This document shows positions 44,943 to 53,975 of a stretch of 64,000 nucleotides of DNA, piece by piece. Position numbers and translations under genes: made by a program. Each line of letters begins with the position of its first letter. Within the stretch, counting starts at the first letter, position 1. The stretch is from positions 372,001 to 436,000 of the forward strand of contig JABTVC010000001.1 in assembly GCA_015075005.1 (NCBI GenBank), in the 5' to 3' direction. The notes under the pieces were generated by a model. It was not told where the DNA came from and made no database searches. It was given only the letters and a program-made list of their open reading frames with translations. This stretch comes from Planctomycetia bacterium (GTDB taxonomy: Bacteria; Planctomycetota; Brocadiia; Brocadiales; Brocadiaceae).

Positions 44943-46412
44943 ATGAAATTACGTGAACTCTATTCTTGTTTGAAAGACCACAAACCCTCTGATTTTACTG
45001 AAAAGGAAGTGTGTGGAATAACCTGTGATTCCCGTAAAGTAAAAGATGGTTATGTCTTTGTTGCCATTAGAGGTTACAAAGCGGATGGACATGATTATGT
45101 TATGAGTGCAATTGAGAAAGGAGCGACTGCACTTGTTGTAGACAAAAAAACCACAACAGCTTCAAGCATACCCCAGATTGTCGTGTCTGACACACGTTAT
45201 GCACTAGCAGCCATGAGTACCTGTTTTTATGGTAACCCTTCTTCCCGAATGACGGTAGTCGGTGTTACCGGAACGAATGGTAAAACAACCACATCCTATT
45301 TTACAAAGTCAATTATCGAGACTTCTGGCAGTAAGACAGGATTGATTGGTACGATTCAATATCAGATTGGTAAGAAGGTGATGCCGGCACAAGAAACAAC
45401 TCCTGAGTCTGTTGAAATACAGAGGTATCTCGCTGAAATGCTTGAATCAGGTATAAAATATGCTGTAATAGAGGCATCTTCTCATGCCCTTTCTCAACAT
45501 CGATTAGAGGGAGTTCATTTTCGCTCTGCGATATTTACGAATTTATCTGTTGAGCATCTCGATTATCATGCAACTATACAGAATTATAGAACAGAAAAAC
45601 TTAAACTGGTAAAAGGATTGGATACAAAGGCGGTTGCAATATTGAATGCCGACCACAATGCCAGTAAACATTTTGCCGAATGCACACGCGCTCAAGTAAT
45701 TTGGTATGGTATAAAGAAAAAGGATGCAGATGTGACGGCAGAAACAATACAGATAGATGTTGATAAAACAAGATTTTTACTGAATTCATCCTGGGGGAAA
45801 ATAGATATTTCCATGAATTTGGTAGGTATCCATAATGTCTATAATGCATTAGCAGCGGCAGCGAATGGGTTGGCGCTGGGTTTTAAAATCGAAACGATAA
45901 AAGCGGGGATTGAATCGTTAAGCGGAGTACCCGGTCGCCTGGAAAAAATTGATTGTGGTCAGGATTTCCATGTGTATGTTGACTTTGCCCATACGCATCA
46001 AGCGCTCCAGGTTGTTTTAAGCACCCTGCGGGAGACCACAAAAGGACGCATTATACTAGTCTTTGGGTGTGGTGGTGATAGAGATAGAAAAAAAAGACCT
46101 AAGATGGGCCATATTGCAGAAAAATATTCAGACATTTTCTGGATAACGAGCGATAACCCTCGTTCTGAAGATCCTGATAATATTATCGATGAAATTCAAA
46201 AAGGGGTGAGAAGAAAAACTTGTTTCCGGGTGCAAGCAGACAGAAGCATTGCTATTGAAGAGGCCATTTTGGAAGCAAAAAAGGGCGACGTCGTGGTCAT
46301 TGCAGGCAAGGGTCATGAACAATATCAAACATCAAAGGATATCACGATTCCTTTTGATGATCGGGAGATTGTGAGACAAATTCTGAAAACCAGTACGATA
46401 CCACATTTTTGA
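44943..46412 (+). CDS. murE: UDP-MurNAc-tripeptide synthetase (meso-DAP type)
   Basis: ATP-dependent ligase adding the third stem-peptide residue. The 489 residues carry the N-terminal VCGITCDSRKVKDGYVFVAIRG, the ATP loop TGTNGKTTTSYF, EASSHALSQHRLEGV, FTNLSVEHLDYH and the C-terminal SDNPRSEDPDNII. The DNPR motif is the signature of meso-diaminopimelate-adding MurE, so the wall is predicted to be of the DAP type. The gene follows the small protein by 6 bases and ends next to murF. Confidence 0.95.
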   Translation: MKLRELYSCLKDHKPSDFTEKEVCGITCDSRKVKDGYVFVAIRGYKADGHDYVMSAIEKGATALVVDKKTTTASSIPQIVVSDTRYALAAMSTCFYGNPSSRMTVVGVTGTNGKTTTSYFTKSIIETSGSKTGLIGTIQYQIGKKVMPAQETTPESVEIQRYLAEMLESGIKYAVIEASSHALSQHRLEGVHFRSAIFTNLSVEHLDYHATIQNYRTEKLKLVKGLDTKAVAILNADHNASKHFAECTRAQVIWYGIKKKDADVTAETIQIDVDKTRFLLNSSWGKIDISMNLVGIHNVYNALAAAANGLALGFKIETIKAGIESLSGVPGRLEKIDCGQDFHVYVDFAHTHQALQVVLSTLRETTKGRIILVFGCGGDRDRKKRPKMGHIAEKYSDIFWITSDNPRSEDPDNIIDEIQKGVRRKTCFRVQADRSIAIEEAILEAKKGDVVVIAGKGHEQYQTSKDITIPFDDREIVRQILKTSTIPHF

Positions 46413-46429
46413 ACAGCTATGGCAGGAAA

Positions 46430-47815
46430 ATGGAAGTTCTATTATTTGAAGAGGTTGTAAAGGCTGTCAATGGACGAATAGCATGTGCCGGCAGCAATAC
46501 TAGGGTAAAAGGGGTGTCCACCGATAGTCGAAATATCCGGGCAGGAGATCTTTTTTTTGCACTCAAGGGAGATCATTTTGATGGTCACCAGTATGTTGTA
46601 GAGGCAATGCATGCAGGGGCGGTGGGTGCGGTTGTTTCAAACGAAATAAAAACAAATTTGGCATATGAGAATTTTCCGACGATTAAAGTACAAGATACGG
46701 TAACGGCGTTAGGAGATTTGGCACGATATTACCGCCAAAAATTGGATACGAAGATTATTGGTATAACGGGGAGCAATGGCAAAACTACTACGAAAGAAAT
46801 GACGTATCATGTGTTATCCCGCTTTGGTTCTGCCGTACGATCACAAAAAAGCTTTAATAATTTTATTGGAGTACCGGTAACGATATTTGAAATAGAAAAT
46901 AAGCATCAATACGGTGTGCTTGAGATGGGTACAAATGCCCCCGGTGAAATCCGGCGTTTATCTGAAATTAGTGCCCCTGATATTGCAGTAATTGTGAACG
47001 TCTCAAAAACGCACCTCGAGGGACTTGGGTGCATTGAAGGGGTTGCGTTGGCAAAGGGAGAGATATTGGAAAATCTCCGTAAAGATGGCGTATTTGTTTA
47101 TAACGTTGATAATCCATGGTGTGTTAAGATCGCCAACGAATTTAAAGGGAATGCCCTGGGTTTTGGTTTTAACCACCAGGCTCATATACGATGTACTGAC
47201 GTAAGAAAAAAAGATAAAGGGTATGTATTCACAGTTAATGAACGCCTTGAAATTGATATTCCAATTCCCGGGTATCATAATATCGGTAACTGTTTGGCAT
47301 CTCTTGCAGTTTGTCTTGCATTAGGTCACGATATTTACGGCATCGGGGATGTTTTTTCTTCCTTTGAACTACCTCAAATGAGGATTGAGCAACAGCGTGT
47401 TGGGAAGATTACCCTTATTAACGACGCGTACAATGCAAATCCAGAGTCTGTGCGGGCAGCTTTACAATATCTTAGTGAAATGGAATCAGAGGGTAGAAAG
47501 GTGTTTATCTGCGGAGATATGCTGGAACTGGGAAATGAGTCTCTTCAATTACATAGAGAAATCGGGGAAACGGTAGCTTATCTCAATATTGATTTATTAT
47601 GGACAGTAGGGACGCATGCATCTGAAATTGCAAAGGCTGCAAAATTATCCGGTATGCCTGAAGGACGAGTCGTCAGTTTTAACGATGTTACGGACATTGC
47701 GTCTTCTGCAATAAAAGGCTTCAGAGAAAATGATACGGTATTAATTAAAGGTTCGAGGGGGATGCACATGGAAAATATTGTTGAAAAGTTTATAGAGCAT
47801 GATACCTCATTTTGA
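46430..47815 (+). CDS. murF: UDP-MurNAc-tripeptide-D-alanyl-D-alanine ligase
   Basis: Adds the D-Ala-D-Ala dipeptide to the UDP-MurNAc-tripeptide. Motifs: GVSTDSRNIRAGDLFFALKGDHFDGH, ATP loop ITGSNGKTTTKEM, the substrate region SFNNFIGVPVTIFE, TNAPGEIRRLSEI, and LINDAYNANPESVRAAL. About 461 residues, normal length. Start taken as ATG 46430 behind CAGGAAA; a TTG at 46409 overlapping the murE stop (TTGA) would add 7 residues. Cotranscribed with murE and mraY. Confidence 0.94.
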   Translation: MEVLLFEEVVKAVNGRIACAGSNTRVKGVSTDSRNIRAGDLFFALKGDHFDGHQYVVEAMHAGAVGAVVSNEIKTNLAYENFPTIKVQDTVTALGDLARYYRQKLDTKIIGITGSNGKTTTKEMTYHVLSRFGSAVRSQKSFNNFIGVPVTIFEIENKHQYGVLEMGTNAPGEIRRLSEISAPDIAVIVNVSKTHLEGLGCIEGVALAKGEILENLRKDGVFVYNVDNPWCVKIANEFKGNALGFGFNHQAHIRCTDVRKKDKGYVFTVNERLEIDIPIPGYHNIGNCLASLAVCLALGHDIYGIGDVFSSFELPQMRIEQQRVGKITLINDAYNANPESVRAALQYLSEMESEGRKVFICGDMLELGNESLQLHREIGETVAYLNIDLLWTVGTHASEIAKAAKLSGMPEGRVVSFNDVTDIASSAIKGFRENDTVLIKGSRGMHMENIVEKFIEHDTSF

Positions 47816-47864
47816 CTGAGAATTTGATACAGTAAGATTATTTACAGAGAGGTGAAAAAGGGCC

Positions 47865-48941
47865 TTGCTATACAGCTTGTTTTCTTCGATAAATTCGCTG
47901 GAATTTCTTAAATACATATCTTCCCGTTCGTGCCTGGCTGCTATTACCGCATTTTTTATCAGCATTTTTTTTGGTCGCTGGTTTATCAAGAGACTTCGGT
48001 CTTTAAAAATTGGTGAAGACACAACGAAAACTGACTCAGAAGAACTCAAACGTATGCATTTCGACAAAAAAAATACACCAACAATGGGGGGGATTGTTGT
48101 CATTGTCTCTATCTTGGTTTCTGCCCTCCTTTGGTGTAATATTTATAACGAATACATTTTTTTACTCATGTTTACCTTGATATGGCTTGGTGTACTTGGA
48201 TTTATCGATGATTATATCAAGCTTACACAGACGAAAGCCGCTGGTTTGACGGATGTATCAAAATTGTTGTTCCAGTCAGCGTTAGGGCTTATTTTGGGAT
48301 TGATATTGTATTTTCATATGAAAAAGTTTGCATGGGGAACACACCTGGTAATTCCCGGAGTAAAAGATTTTCGGCCTGATGTAGGACCTTTCTACATAGT
48401 AATCGTTACCTTTTTTATTGTGGGAATGTCAAATGCTGTAAATCTTACAGACGGACTAGATGGCTTGGCAATTGGATGTGGTATCATGTCTGGAATAGCT
48501 TTTGCTATTATTGCTTATGTTTCAGGCAGGGTGGACTTTAGTGATTATTTGAGAATTTATTACATTCCGGGTAGTGGGGAATTGAGTGTTTTTTGTGCTG
48601 CGCTTGCAGGCGGAGGTTTGGGGTTCTTGTGGTATAATAGTTTTCCTGCACAAGTTTTTATGGGGGACACCGGTTCATTAACATTGGGGGGGGTACTGGG
48701 ATTAATCGCTATTATTGTAAAACAAGAAGTATTAATGATTGTTATCGGAGGTGTTTTTATTGCGGAGGCAGTTTCTGTTTTAATACAAGTTGCATTCTAT
48801 AAAATGACAAAAAAAAGAGTTTTTCGTTGTGCACCTTTACATCACCACTTCCAGTTTAAGGGATGGCCTGAGGCGAAGATTACCGTCCGGTTTTGGATAG
48901 TTGCTGCCTTGCTGGCAATGCTCAGTCTTGTTTTATTATAA
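47865..48941 (+). CDS. mraY: Phospho-N-acetylmuramoyl-pentapeptide transferase
   Basis: Integral membrane enzyme that forms lipid I from UDP-MurNAc-pentapeptide and undecaprenyl phosphate. About ten membrane segments; motifs include KKNTPTMGGIVVI, GFIDDYIKL with the acidic pair, NLTDGLDGLAIG, PAQVFMGDTGSLTLGG and the His motif RCAPLHHHFQFKGW. 358 residues, full length. The start is TTG 47865, with GGTGAAAAAGG upstream. In most bacteria murD follows, but here ftsW starts 13 bases downstream. Confidence 0.95.
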   Translation: MLYSLFSSINSLEFLKYISSRSCLAAITAFFISIFFGRWFIKRLRSLKIGEDTTKTDSEELKRMHFDKKNTPTMGGIVVIVSILVSALLWCNIYNEYIFLLMFTLIWLGVLGFIDDYIKLTQTKAAGLTDVSKLLFQSALGLILGLILYFHMKKFAWGTHLVIPGVKDFRPDVGPFYIVIVTFFIVGMSNAVNLTDGLDGLAIGCGIMSGIAFAIIAYVSGRVDFSDYLRIYYIPGSGELSVFCAALAGGGLGFLWYNSFPAQVFMGDTGSLTLGGVLGLIAIIVKQEVLMIVIGGVFIAEAVSVLIQVAFYKMTKKRVFRCAPLHHHFQFKGWPEAKITVRFWIVAALLAMLSLVLL

Positions 48942-48954
48942 AGGGGGTATATTG

Positions 48955-50154
48955 GTGAAGCCGTGGCATTTTATTATCTATATCGTGGTTGTCCTGTTGG
49001 GGTTTAGTATTGTTACGGTGTATAGTACGGATATGGTAACTTCTGTACCTGGCGGAAATGGCTACCAATGTATAAAGCATCTTTTATGGATATGTATTGG
49101 TGCTGTATTGTTGGTAACGATGTCAAGGTTTGATTATCATTACCTTCAGAAATTAAGTATTCCCATTCTCGTTATAGCTCTCAGCCTTCTCCTGCTTGTA
49201 TTAGTACCCGGTATAGGAACGGTTACTAACGGCGCCCGCCGGTGGATTCGATTCAATCATATGGTGGGTTTCCAACCCTCTGAATTTGCAAAATTGGCAA
49301 TGATTATATTTATTTCAGGGTATATTTCGAAAAATCATGGGCGCATGTCTGAATTAAAGTGTGGTTTTATAATACCCCTTGGCGTTATAACATTGACGAG
49401 TGCTCTTTTGATGAAGGAGCCAGATTTTGGGACTGCAGTATTTATTGCAATACTATCGGTGGTTATGCTTATTGTTGGTGGAACAAGAATTATTTTTGTC
49501 TGTCTTACTGCCATGTCTTTTGTACCATTTATACACACAATGCTGTTTGAGGTATCATATAGAAAAGACAGGTTGATGGCCTTTGTCGATCCATGGAAAG
49601 ATCCATCGGGGACAGGGTATCACATAATTCAGTCGTGGATTGCCCTTGGTTCAGGTGGCTTGACTGGATTAGGAATAGGGGGTAGTAAGCAAAAACTCTT
49701 TTTTTTACCAGAAAGCAACAGTGATTTTATATTTACTATCATAGGGGAAGAGTTTGGCTTCCTTGGAGTGATCACTGTTATCGGCATCTTTTTATTATTA
49801 CTATGGCAGGGGTTAAAGATTGTGCATAAGGCCAGTGATATTTTTGGCTTTTTTTTGGGGCTTGGAATTACGGTAATGTTTGGATTACAAGCAACTATCA
49901 ATATTGCAGTTGTCTCTGGTATTGTACCGACAAAAGGTATTCCATTGCCTTTTGTCAGTTCGGGAGGATCTTCTTTGCTATTTTCGATGATAGGGGTTGG
50001 CATATTGGTTAATATTGCAAGGCAGTCTTTAGTATCAGAAAAGTTAAGTTTGCCGATGGATGGGGAAGAACCGTTGACAAATAAAATGGACGGGGTGTTG
50101 CCTGTGAGGATTTGGCATAAGATAACATCGAATATAACAAGTTTCTCGTGGTGA
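48955..50154 (+). CDS. ftsW: Lipid II polymerase/flippase FtsW (SEDS family)
   Basis: SEDS glycosyltransferase that polymerises septal peptidoglycan with FtsI. About ten membrane segments; NGARRWIRFNHMVGFQPSEFAKLA, LMKEPDFGTAVFIAI, RLMAFVDPWKDPSGTGYHIIQSWIALGSGG (with the catalytic-loop Asp) and GIVPTKGIPLPFVSSGGSSLL are typical. Start chosen as GTG 48955, 7 bases after GGGGG; TTG 48952 is adjacent. About 399 residues. Sits directly after mraY where murD would be expected. Confidence 0.93.
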   Translation: MKPWHFIIYIVVVLLGFSIVTVYSTDMVTSVPGGNGYQCIKHLLWICIGAVLLVTMSRFDYHYLQKLSIPILVIALSLLLLVLVPGIGTVTNGARRWIRFNHMVGFQPSEFAKLAMIIFISGYISKNHGRMSELKCGFIIPLGVITLTSALLMKEPDFGTAVFIAILSVVMLIVGGTRIIFVCLTAMSFVPFIHTMLFEVSYRKDRLMAFVDPWKDPSGTGYHIIQSWIALGSGGLTGLGIGGSKQKLFFLPESNSDFIFTIIGEEFGFLGVITVIGIFLLLLWQGLKIVHKASDIFGFFLGLGITVMFGLQATINIAVVSGIVPTKGIPLPFVSSGGSSLLFSMIGVGILVNIARQSLVSEKLSLPMDGEEPLTNKMDGVLPVRIWHKITSNITSFSW

Positions 50155-50275
50155 TGGGAGAAATGCTTGTTTAAGTGAGATTTTGTGGAAAATTCAAGCA
50201 TCCCATGGTCTCATAATGCGTCATGTGTGTTTATTTTTTGCACTAAAGATGCTTGCAAAAAAAGGGGTATAAAAA

Positions 50276-51400
50276 ATGAAAATAGTTTTTGCGGGGGGGG
50301 GGACGGGCGGACATTTGATGGTGGGATTGAGTACGGCAGAAGAAATTCGTTCTCGGTTTCACGGGGCAGAGATTATCTTTTTTGGAACTGATAAAAAATT
50401 CGAAAAGCGGTGCGTAGAACAAAAAGGGTTCCAGTACCGGCAAGTACGTGCAAAAAAATGGGGAAAATCGTGCAAACATCTATTCGTGTTTATCGGTGCA
50501 ACGTTTCTCGGTATTGTTGAGTCCATCGTAGAGATAAGAAAATTTAACCCTGATATTATAGTCGGTTTGGGTGGTTATGCATCCGTTGCCCCAATAATCG
50601 CAGCAAAATTGCTCGGCATTCCATCCGTGTTACTTGAACAAAATGTAATTCCCGGGAAGGCAAACCGGCTTTTAGCCAGATGGGCTGATGAGGTGTATTG
50701 TCATTGGCGTGGGGCGCTCAAATGGTTTAACAAGGCAAAAGTTGTTCGTGTAACCGGGACACCGATTCGGAAGGAAGTCTTGTTGGGAAATAAAAGACGC
50801 TCTGCCGAAAAATTTGGTCTGAGTCTTTCTAAAAAAACACTGCTGATTACCGGCGGCAGTCAGGGTGCGCAGGCAATTAATGAGACCGTATTACGAAGTT
50901 TGCCTAAATTTGAATTGTTATATAACGATCTGCAAATAATTCACTGCACAGGTGAATACGAGTATGAGATTGTAAAGGCCGCTTATAAACAAACGAAGAT
51001 AGATGCGTTTGTTTGCAGTTTTCTCGATGACATGGGTGCTGCTTTTTGTATGGCAGATATAATCATTTGTAGGGCAGGTGCAACTACCATTGCGGAAATT
51101 ACCGCAGTTGGTATTCCTGCAATATTAATACCTTATCCTTACGCTGCGGATAACCATCAATATTGGAATGCAATGGAATTGGTAAGCAACGGGGGAGGTT
51201 ATTTGTTGCAACAGATTGATTTGACACCTGAAAAAATCGTAGAACTTATTACAGACCTTTTTAATAATCAGGAGAAGTATGATAGAATGAGGATGTTTAA
51301 TAAGGGAACGGGAATGCCGAATGCCGCTATAAACGTTGTGGATAATATTTGCAGAGTAATTGGTCTCAAGAGTGCACAATTTGCGCTGATTGTTGGCTAG
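50276..51400 (+). CDS. murG: Lipid II synthase MurG
   Basis: Transfers GlcNAc from UDP-GlcNAc to lipid I at the inner face of the membrane. 374 residues: MKIVFAGGGTGGHLMVGLS (lipid-binding G-loop), VGLGGYASVAPIIAAKLLGI, LLITGGSQGAQAINETV and ICRAGATTIAEITAVGIPAILIPYP, with ADNHQYWNA after it. The glycine codons of GGGTGG are built on a run of ten Gs (50293-50302), a potential slippage site. The ATG has GGGGTATAAAAA upstream. The last 15 residues overlap the region before murC, which begins 104 bases later. Confidence 0.94.
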   Translation: MKIVFAGGGTGGHLMVGLSTAEEIRSRFHGAEIIFFGTDKKFEKRCVEQKGFQYRQVRAKKWGKSCKHLFVFIGATFLGIVESIVEIRKFNPDIIVGLGGYASVAPIIAAKLLGIPSVLLEQNVIPGKANRLLARWADEVYCHWRGALKWFNKAKVVRVTGTPIRKEVLLGNKRRSAEKFGLSLSKKTLLITGGSQGAQAINETVLRSLPKFELLYNDLQIIHCTGEYEYEIVKAAYKQTKIDAFVCSFLDDMGAAFCMADIIICRAGATTIAEITAVGIPAILIPYPYAADNHQYWNAMELVSNGGGYLLQQIDLTPEKIVELITDLFNNQEKYDRMRMFNKGTGMPNAAINVVDNICRVIGLKSAQFALIVG

Positions 51401-51504
51401 TAGTATATTACACGATAAAAGTCTCTCGTGTGTGTAAGGGTATTGATCTGGAATTAAATTCCATCGACGAAGGTAATTTTTCTACCAAGAGAGGGAACCG
51501 TGTT

Positions 51505-52947
51505 ATGAGTTTGTCAGAAATTGGAAACAGGGCACAAATATCCACGTCGTTGTTAGAAGGTCAGTGTAGTTGCCGGCCCTTACGTGGGCATTGCGTATAT
51601 TTTATTGGTATTGGTGGCATTGGGATGAGCGCTATTGCACGCATTCTCATACATGAAGGTTGTATTGTTGCTGGTTCCGATTTGCGAACATCTTCACTGA
51701 CTTCAACATTGGAAGAAATGGGAGCCAGGATTACGACAAAGCAAGATGGAAGTTTTATGTCGTTGGAAACAGATATGGTTGTAGTATCTGCGTCTATTTC
51801 TGAAGACAACCCTGATCTTAAAATAGCGCGTAAGCTGGGTATAAAAGTGGTAAAATACTCTCAAATTCTTGGTTCACTCATGAAAGAAAAACGCGGCATT
51901 GCAATCAGCGGTACTCACGGGAAGACAACTACAAGTGCAATGATTTCTACCATACTAAAAACGGCGGGACTCGATCCAACATTTGTTATTGGTGGGGATG
52001 TACCGGATATTGGTGGCAATGCACATCTGGGGAAAGGGAATTTGTTTGTAGCAGAGGCTTGTGAATATGACAGGTCGTTTTTAAACCTTACTCCACAAGT
52101 GGGTGTAATTACTAATATTGAAGAAGATCATTTAGACTATTATGAAAATATTGAAAAAATAATAAGTGCTTTTGGTGATTTTGCATCGTCAATTTCAAGC
52201 GATGGTTTGTTGGTTGTAGATAATCGTGATGACAACGTAGCAGTTGCAGTTAAAAGAGCACATTGTAAGGTATAAACCTATTCTCTTGATAACTCTTCTG
52301 ATTGGTGTGGCGAAGTCCTTTCAGGCAGCAGTGGTATAAAAAGATTCAGTGTCTTTAAAAAAGATAAATTCTTTGATGAATTTTCATTAAAAATACCAGG
52401 TTCCCATAATGTATTAAATGCATTGGCGGCGATTGCTGTGTGTACATTTATTGGAGTGGATAAAGATTCTATTAAGGCGGCATTGGCATCTTTTTATGGG
52501 GCGAATAGACGGTTCCAAATTGTTGGAGTGAAAAGCGGTATTACAGTAATTGATGATTATGCCCACCATCCAACCGAGATACGTGTCACCTTAAGGGCAG
52601 CACGGGAACTTTATCCTGAAAAAAAGATATGGTGTATATTTCAACCCCATCAACATAGCAGGACACGTCACTTATTGAAAGAATTTGCAAGGTCTTTTCA
52701 AAATGCCAATAAGGTGATACTTGCAGACATCTTCGCTGCCCGTGATAATGATTATGAAAAAAATGCAATGAGTGCAATGAAGTTGTATGAAGAAACTCGC
52801 AATGCAGGTGTGGATATCCAATATGTTCCACAATTTTGTGATATTGTAAACGTACTTTCTTCAAATGTAAAGACTGGTGATATTGTCTTGACAATGGGTG
52901 CTGGTGACGTGTGGAAAGTTGCTTATGATTTAGTTATGAGATTATGA
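51505..52947 (+). CDS. murC: UDP-N-acetylmuramate-L-alanine ligase with in-frame TAA
   Basis: ATP-dependent ligase adding L-Ala to UDP-MurNAc. ATG 51505 follows GAGGG. The N-terminal domain HCVYFIGIGGIGMSAIARIL, ATP loop ISGTHGKTTTSAM and ACEYDRSFLNLTP are intact. A TAA at 52273-52275 (after AHCKV) interrupts, yet the same frame continues TYSLDNSSDW, FSLKIPGSHNVLNALAAIAV, VIDDYAHHPTEI and IFQPHQHSRT to 52947. Without the stop it is 480 residues, full length. MurC is essential in walled bacteria and no other copy is visible here, so either the TAA is a sequencing error, or it is read through, or another ligase exists. Confidence 0.92.
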
Positions 52948-52962
52948 AAAGGAGTATGTAAG

Positions 52963-53967
52963 ATGAAACCGAAAAATGTTGTTGTATTGATGGGTGGCGT
53001 ATCTCCCGAGCATGATATTTCAATACGCTCTGGTAATGCAGTAGCACAAGCATTAAGAGATGCGGGGTTTACTGTTTCTTGTATTGATGTAAAAGACGAG
53101 AAGATTGACGAACTGGATCAAAGAGAAACAGATATTGCTTTTATTGCTTTACACGGGTATTTCGGAGAAGACGGAGGCGTACAACAACTTTTAGAATCAA
53201 AGGGAATTCCATATACGGGTTCTGGTGTTAGTGCTAGCAAGCTTGCTATGGATAAGTTGGCGGCAAAAAAGTGTTTTGCTGAAACTGGTCTCCAAGTGCC
53301 AGATTATGTTGCAGTCACTGAATTTCAGGAATTAAGCGAAATACAGCATGAAATAATGAGACTTGGATTACCGGTAATTTTAAAGCCTACGAGGAATGGT
53401 TCCAGTATAGGTATTTCCATAGTTAAAGATATTGCCCATCTTCAAATGGCCTTGAAAAATGCATTTGAGTTTGGGTACGAGGTGCTTATAGAAAAATATA
53501 TAAAAGGGCGGGAATTGACTGTCGGTATATTAGATGATAAGGCACTACCCATAATCGAGATTAAACCGGCAATGGAATTTTTTAGCTACGATGCTAAATA
53601 TAAAGACAATAGGACGGAATACTTGATTTTAGAAAAAACGAGTGGGACAAATGGCAAGAGAGCTGCCTATTCCTTCCGCGAGTCTGGATTTCTCATAGCG
53701 TCCCTGTATGATGAAGCGCAAGAAGTTGCCTTACACGCCCACAGAGTCCTTGGTTGTAAAGGATTTTCAAGGGTAGACATGTTGCTGGGTGAGGATAATA
53801 AACTTTATTTGCTGGAAGTAAATACAATTCCTGGTTTTACGGAGAAAAGCTTACTGCCTAAGGCGGCAAAGGCAGCAGGTATATCATTCGCTTCATTATG
53901 CAAAAAAATTGTGGAGCTTGCTTTCCAGCCTGCACTTGTAAGTGTTAATGAAGCGATACAAGATTAA
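52963..53967 (+). CDS. ddl: D-alanine-D-alanine ligase with small insertion
   Basis: ATP-grasp ligase making the D-Ala-D-Ala dipeptide used by MurF. Motifs: VVLMGGVSPEHDISIRSGNA, IALHGYFGEDGGVQQLLE, PYTGSGVSASKLAMDK, VILKPTRNGSSIGIS, the catalytic ALHAHRVLGCKGFSRVD and LLEVNTIPGFTEKSL. 334 residues. Between YKDNRTEY and the LGCKGFSRVD segment it has roughly 18 residues more than E. coli DdlB (including EKTSGTNGKRAAYSF), close to the mobile omega loop. GGAGTATGTAAG precedes the ATG; 15 bases separate it from murC. Confidence 0.93.
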   Translation: MKPKNVVVLMGGVSPEHDISIRSGNAVAQALRDAGFTVSCIDVKDEKIDELDQRETDIAFIALHGYFGEDGGVQQLLESKGIPYTGSGVSASKLAMDKLAAKKCFAETGLQVPDYVAVTEFQELSEIQHEIMRLGLPVILKPTRNGSSIGISIVKDIAHLQMALKNAFEFGYEVLIEKYIKGRELTVGILDDKALPIIEIKPAMEFFSYDAKYKDNRTEYLILEKTSGTNGKRAAYSFRESGFLIASLYDEAQEVALHAHRVLGCKGFSRVDMLLGEDNKLYLLEVNTIPGFTEKSLLPKAAKAAGISFASLCKKIVELAFQPALVSVNEAIQD

Positions 53968-53975
53968 TAATCCCT

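Noticed and set aside
50185..50391. Small frame between ftsW and murG that could be a murD remnant
   Set aside because: It overlaps the murG start in another frame and shows none of the Mur ligase motifs.
10986..52947. Reassignment of TAA to an amino acid
   Set aside because: Most genes in the window end in TAA at the correct family length (for example gspD, murG, aroK), so TAA is a normal stop; the three internal TAA codons must be errors, mutations or local readthrough.
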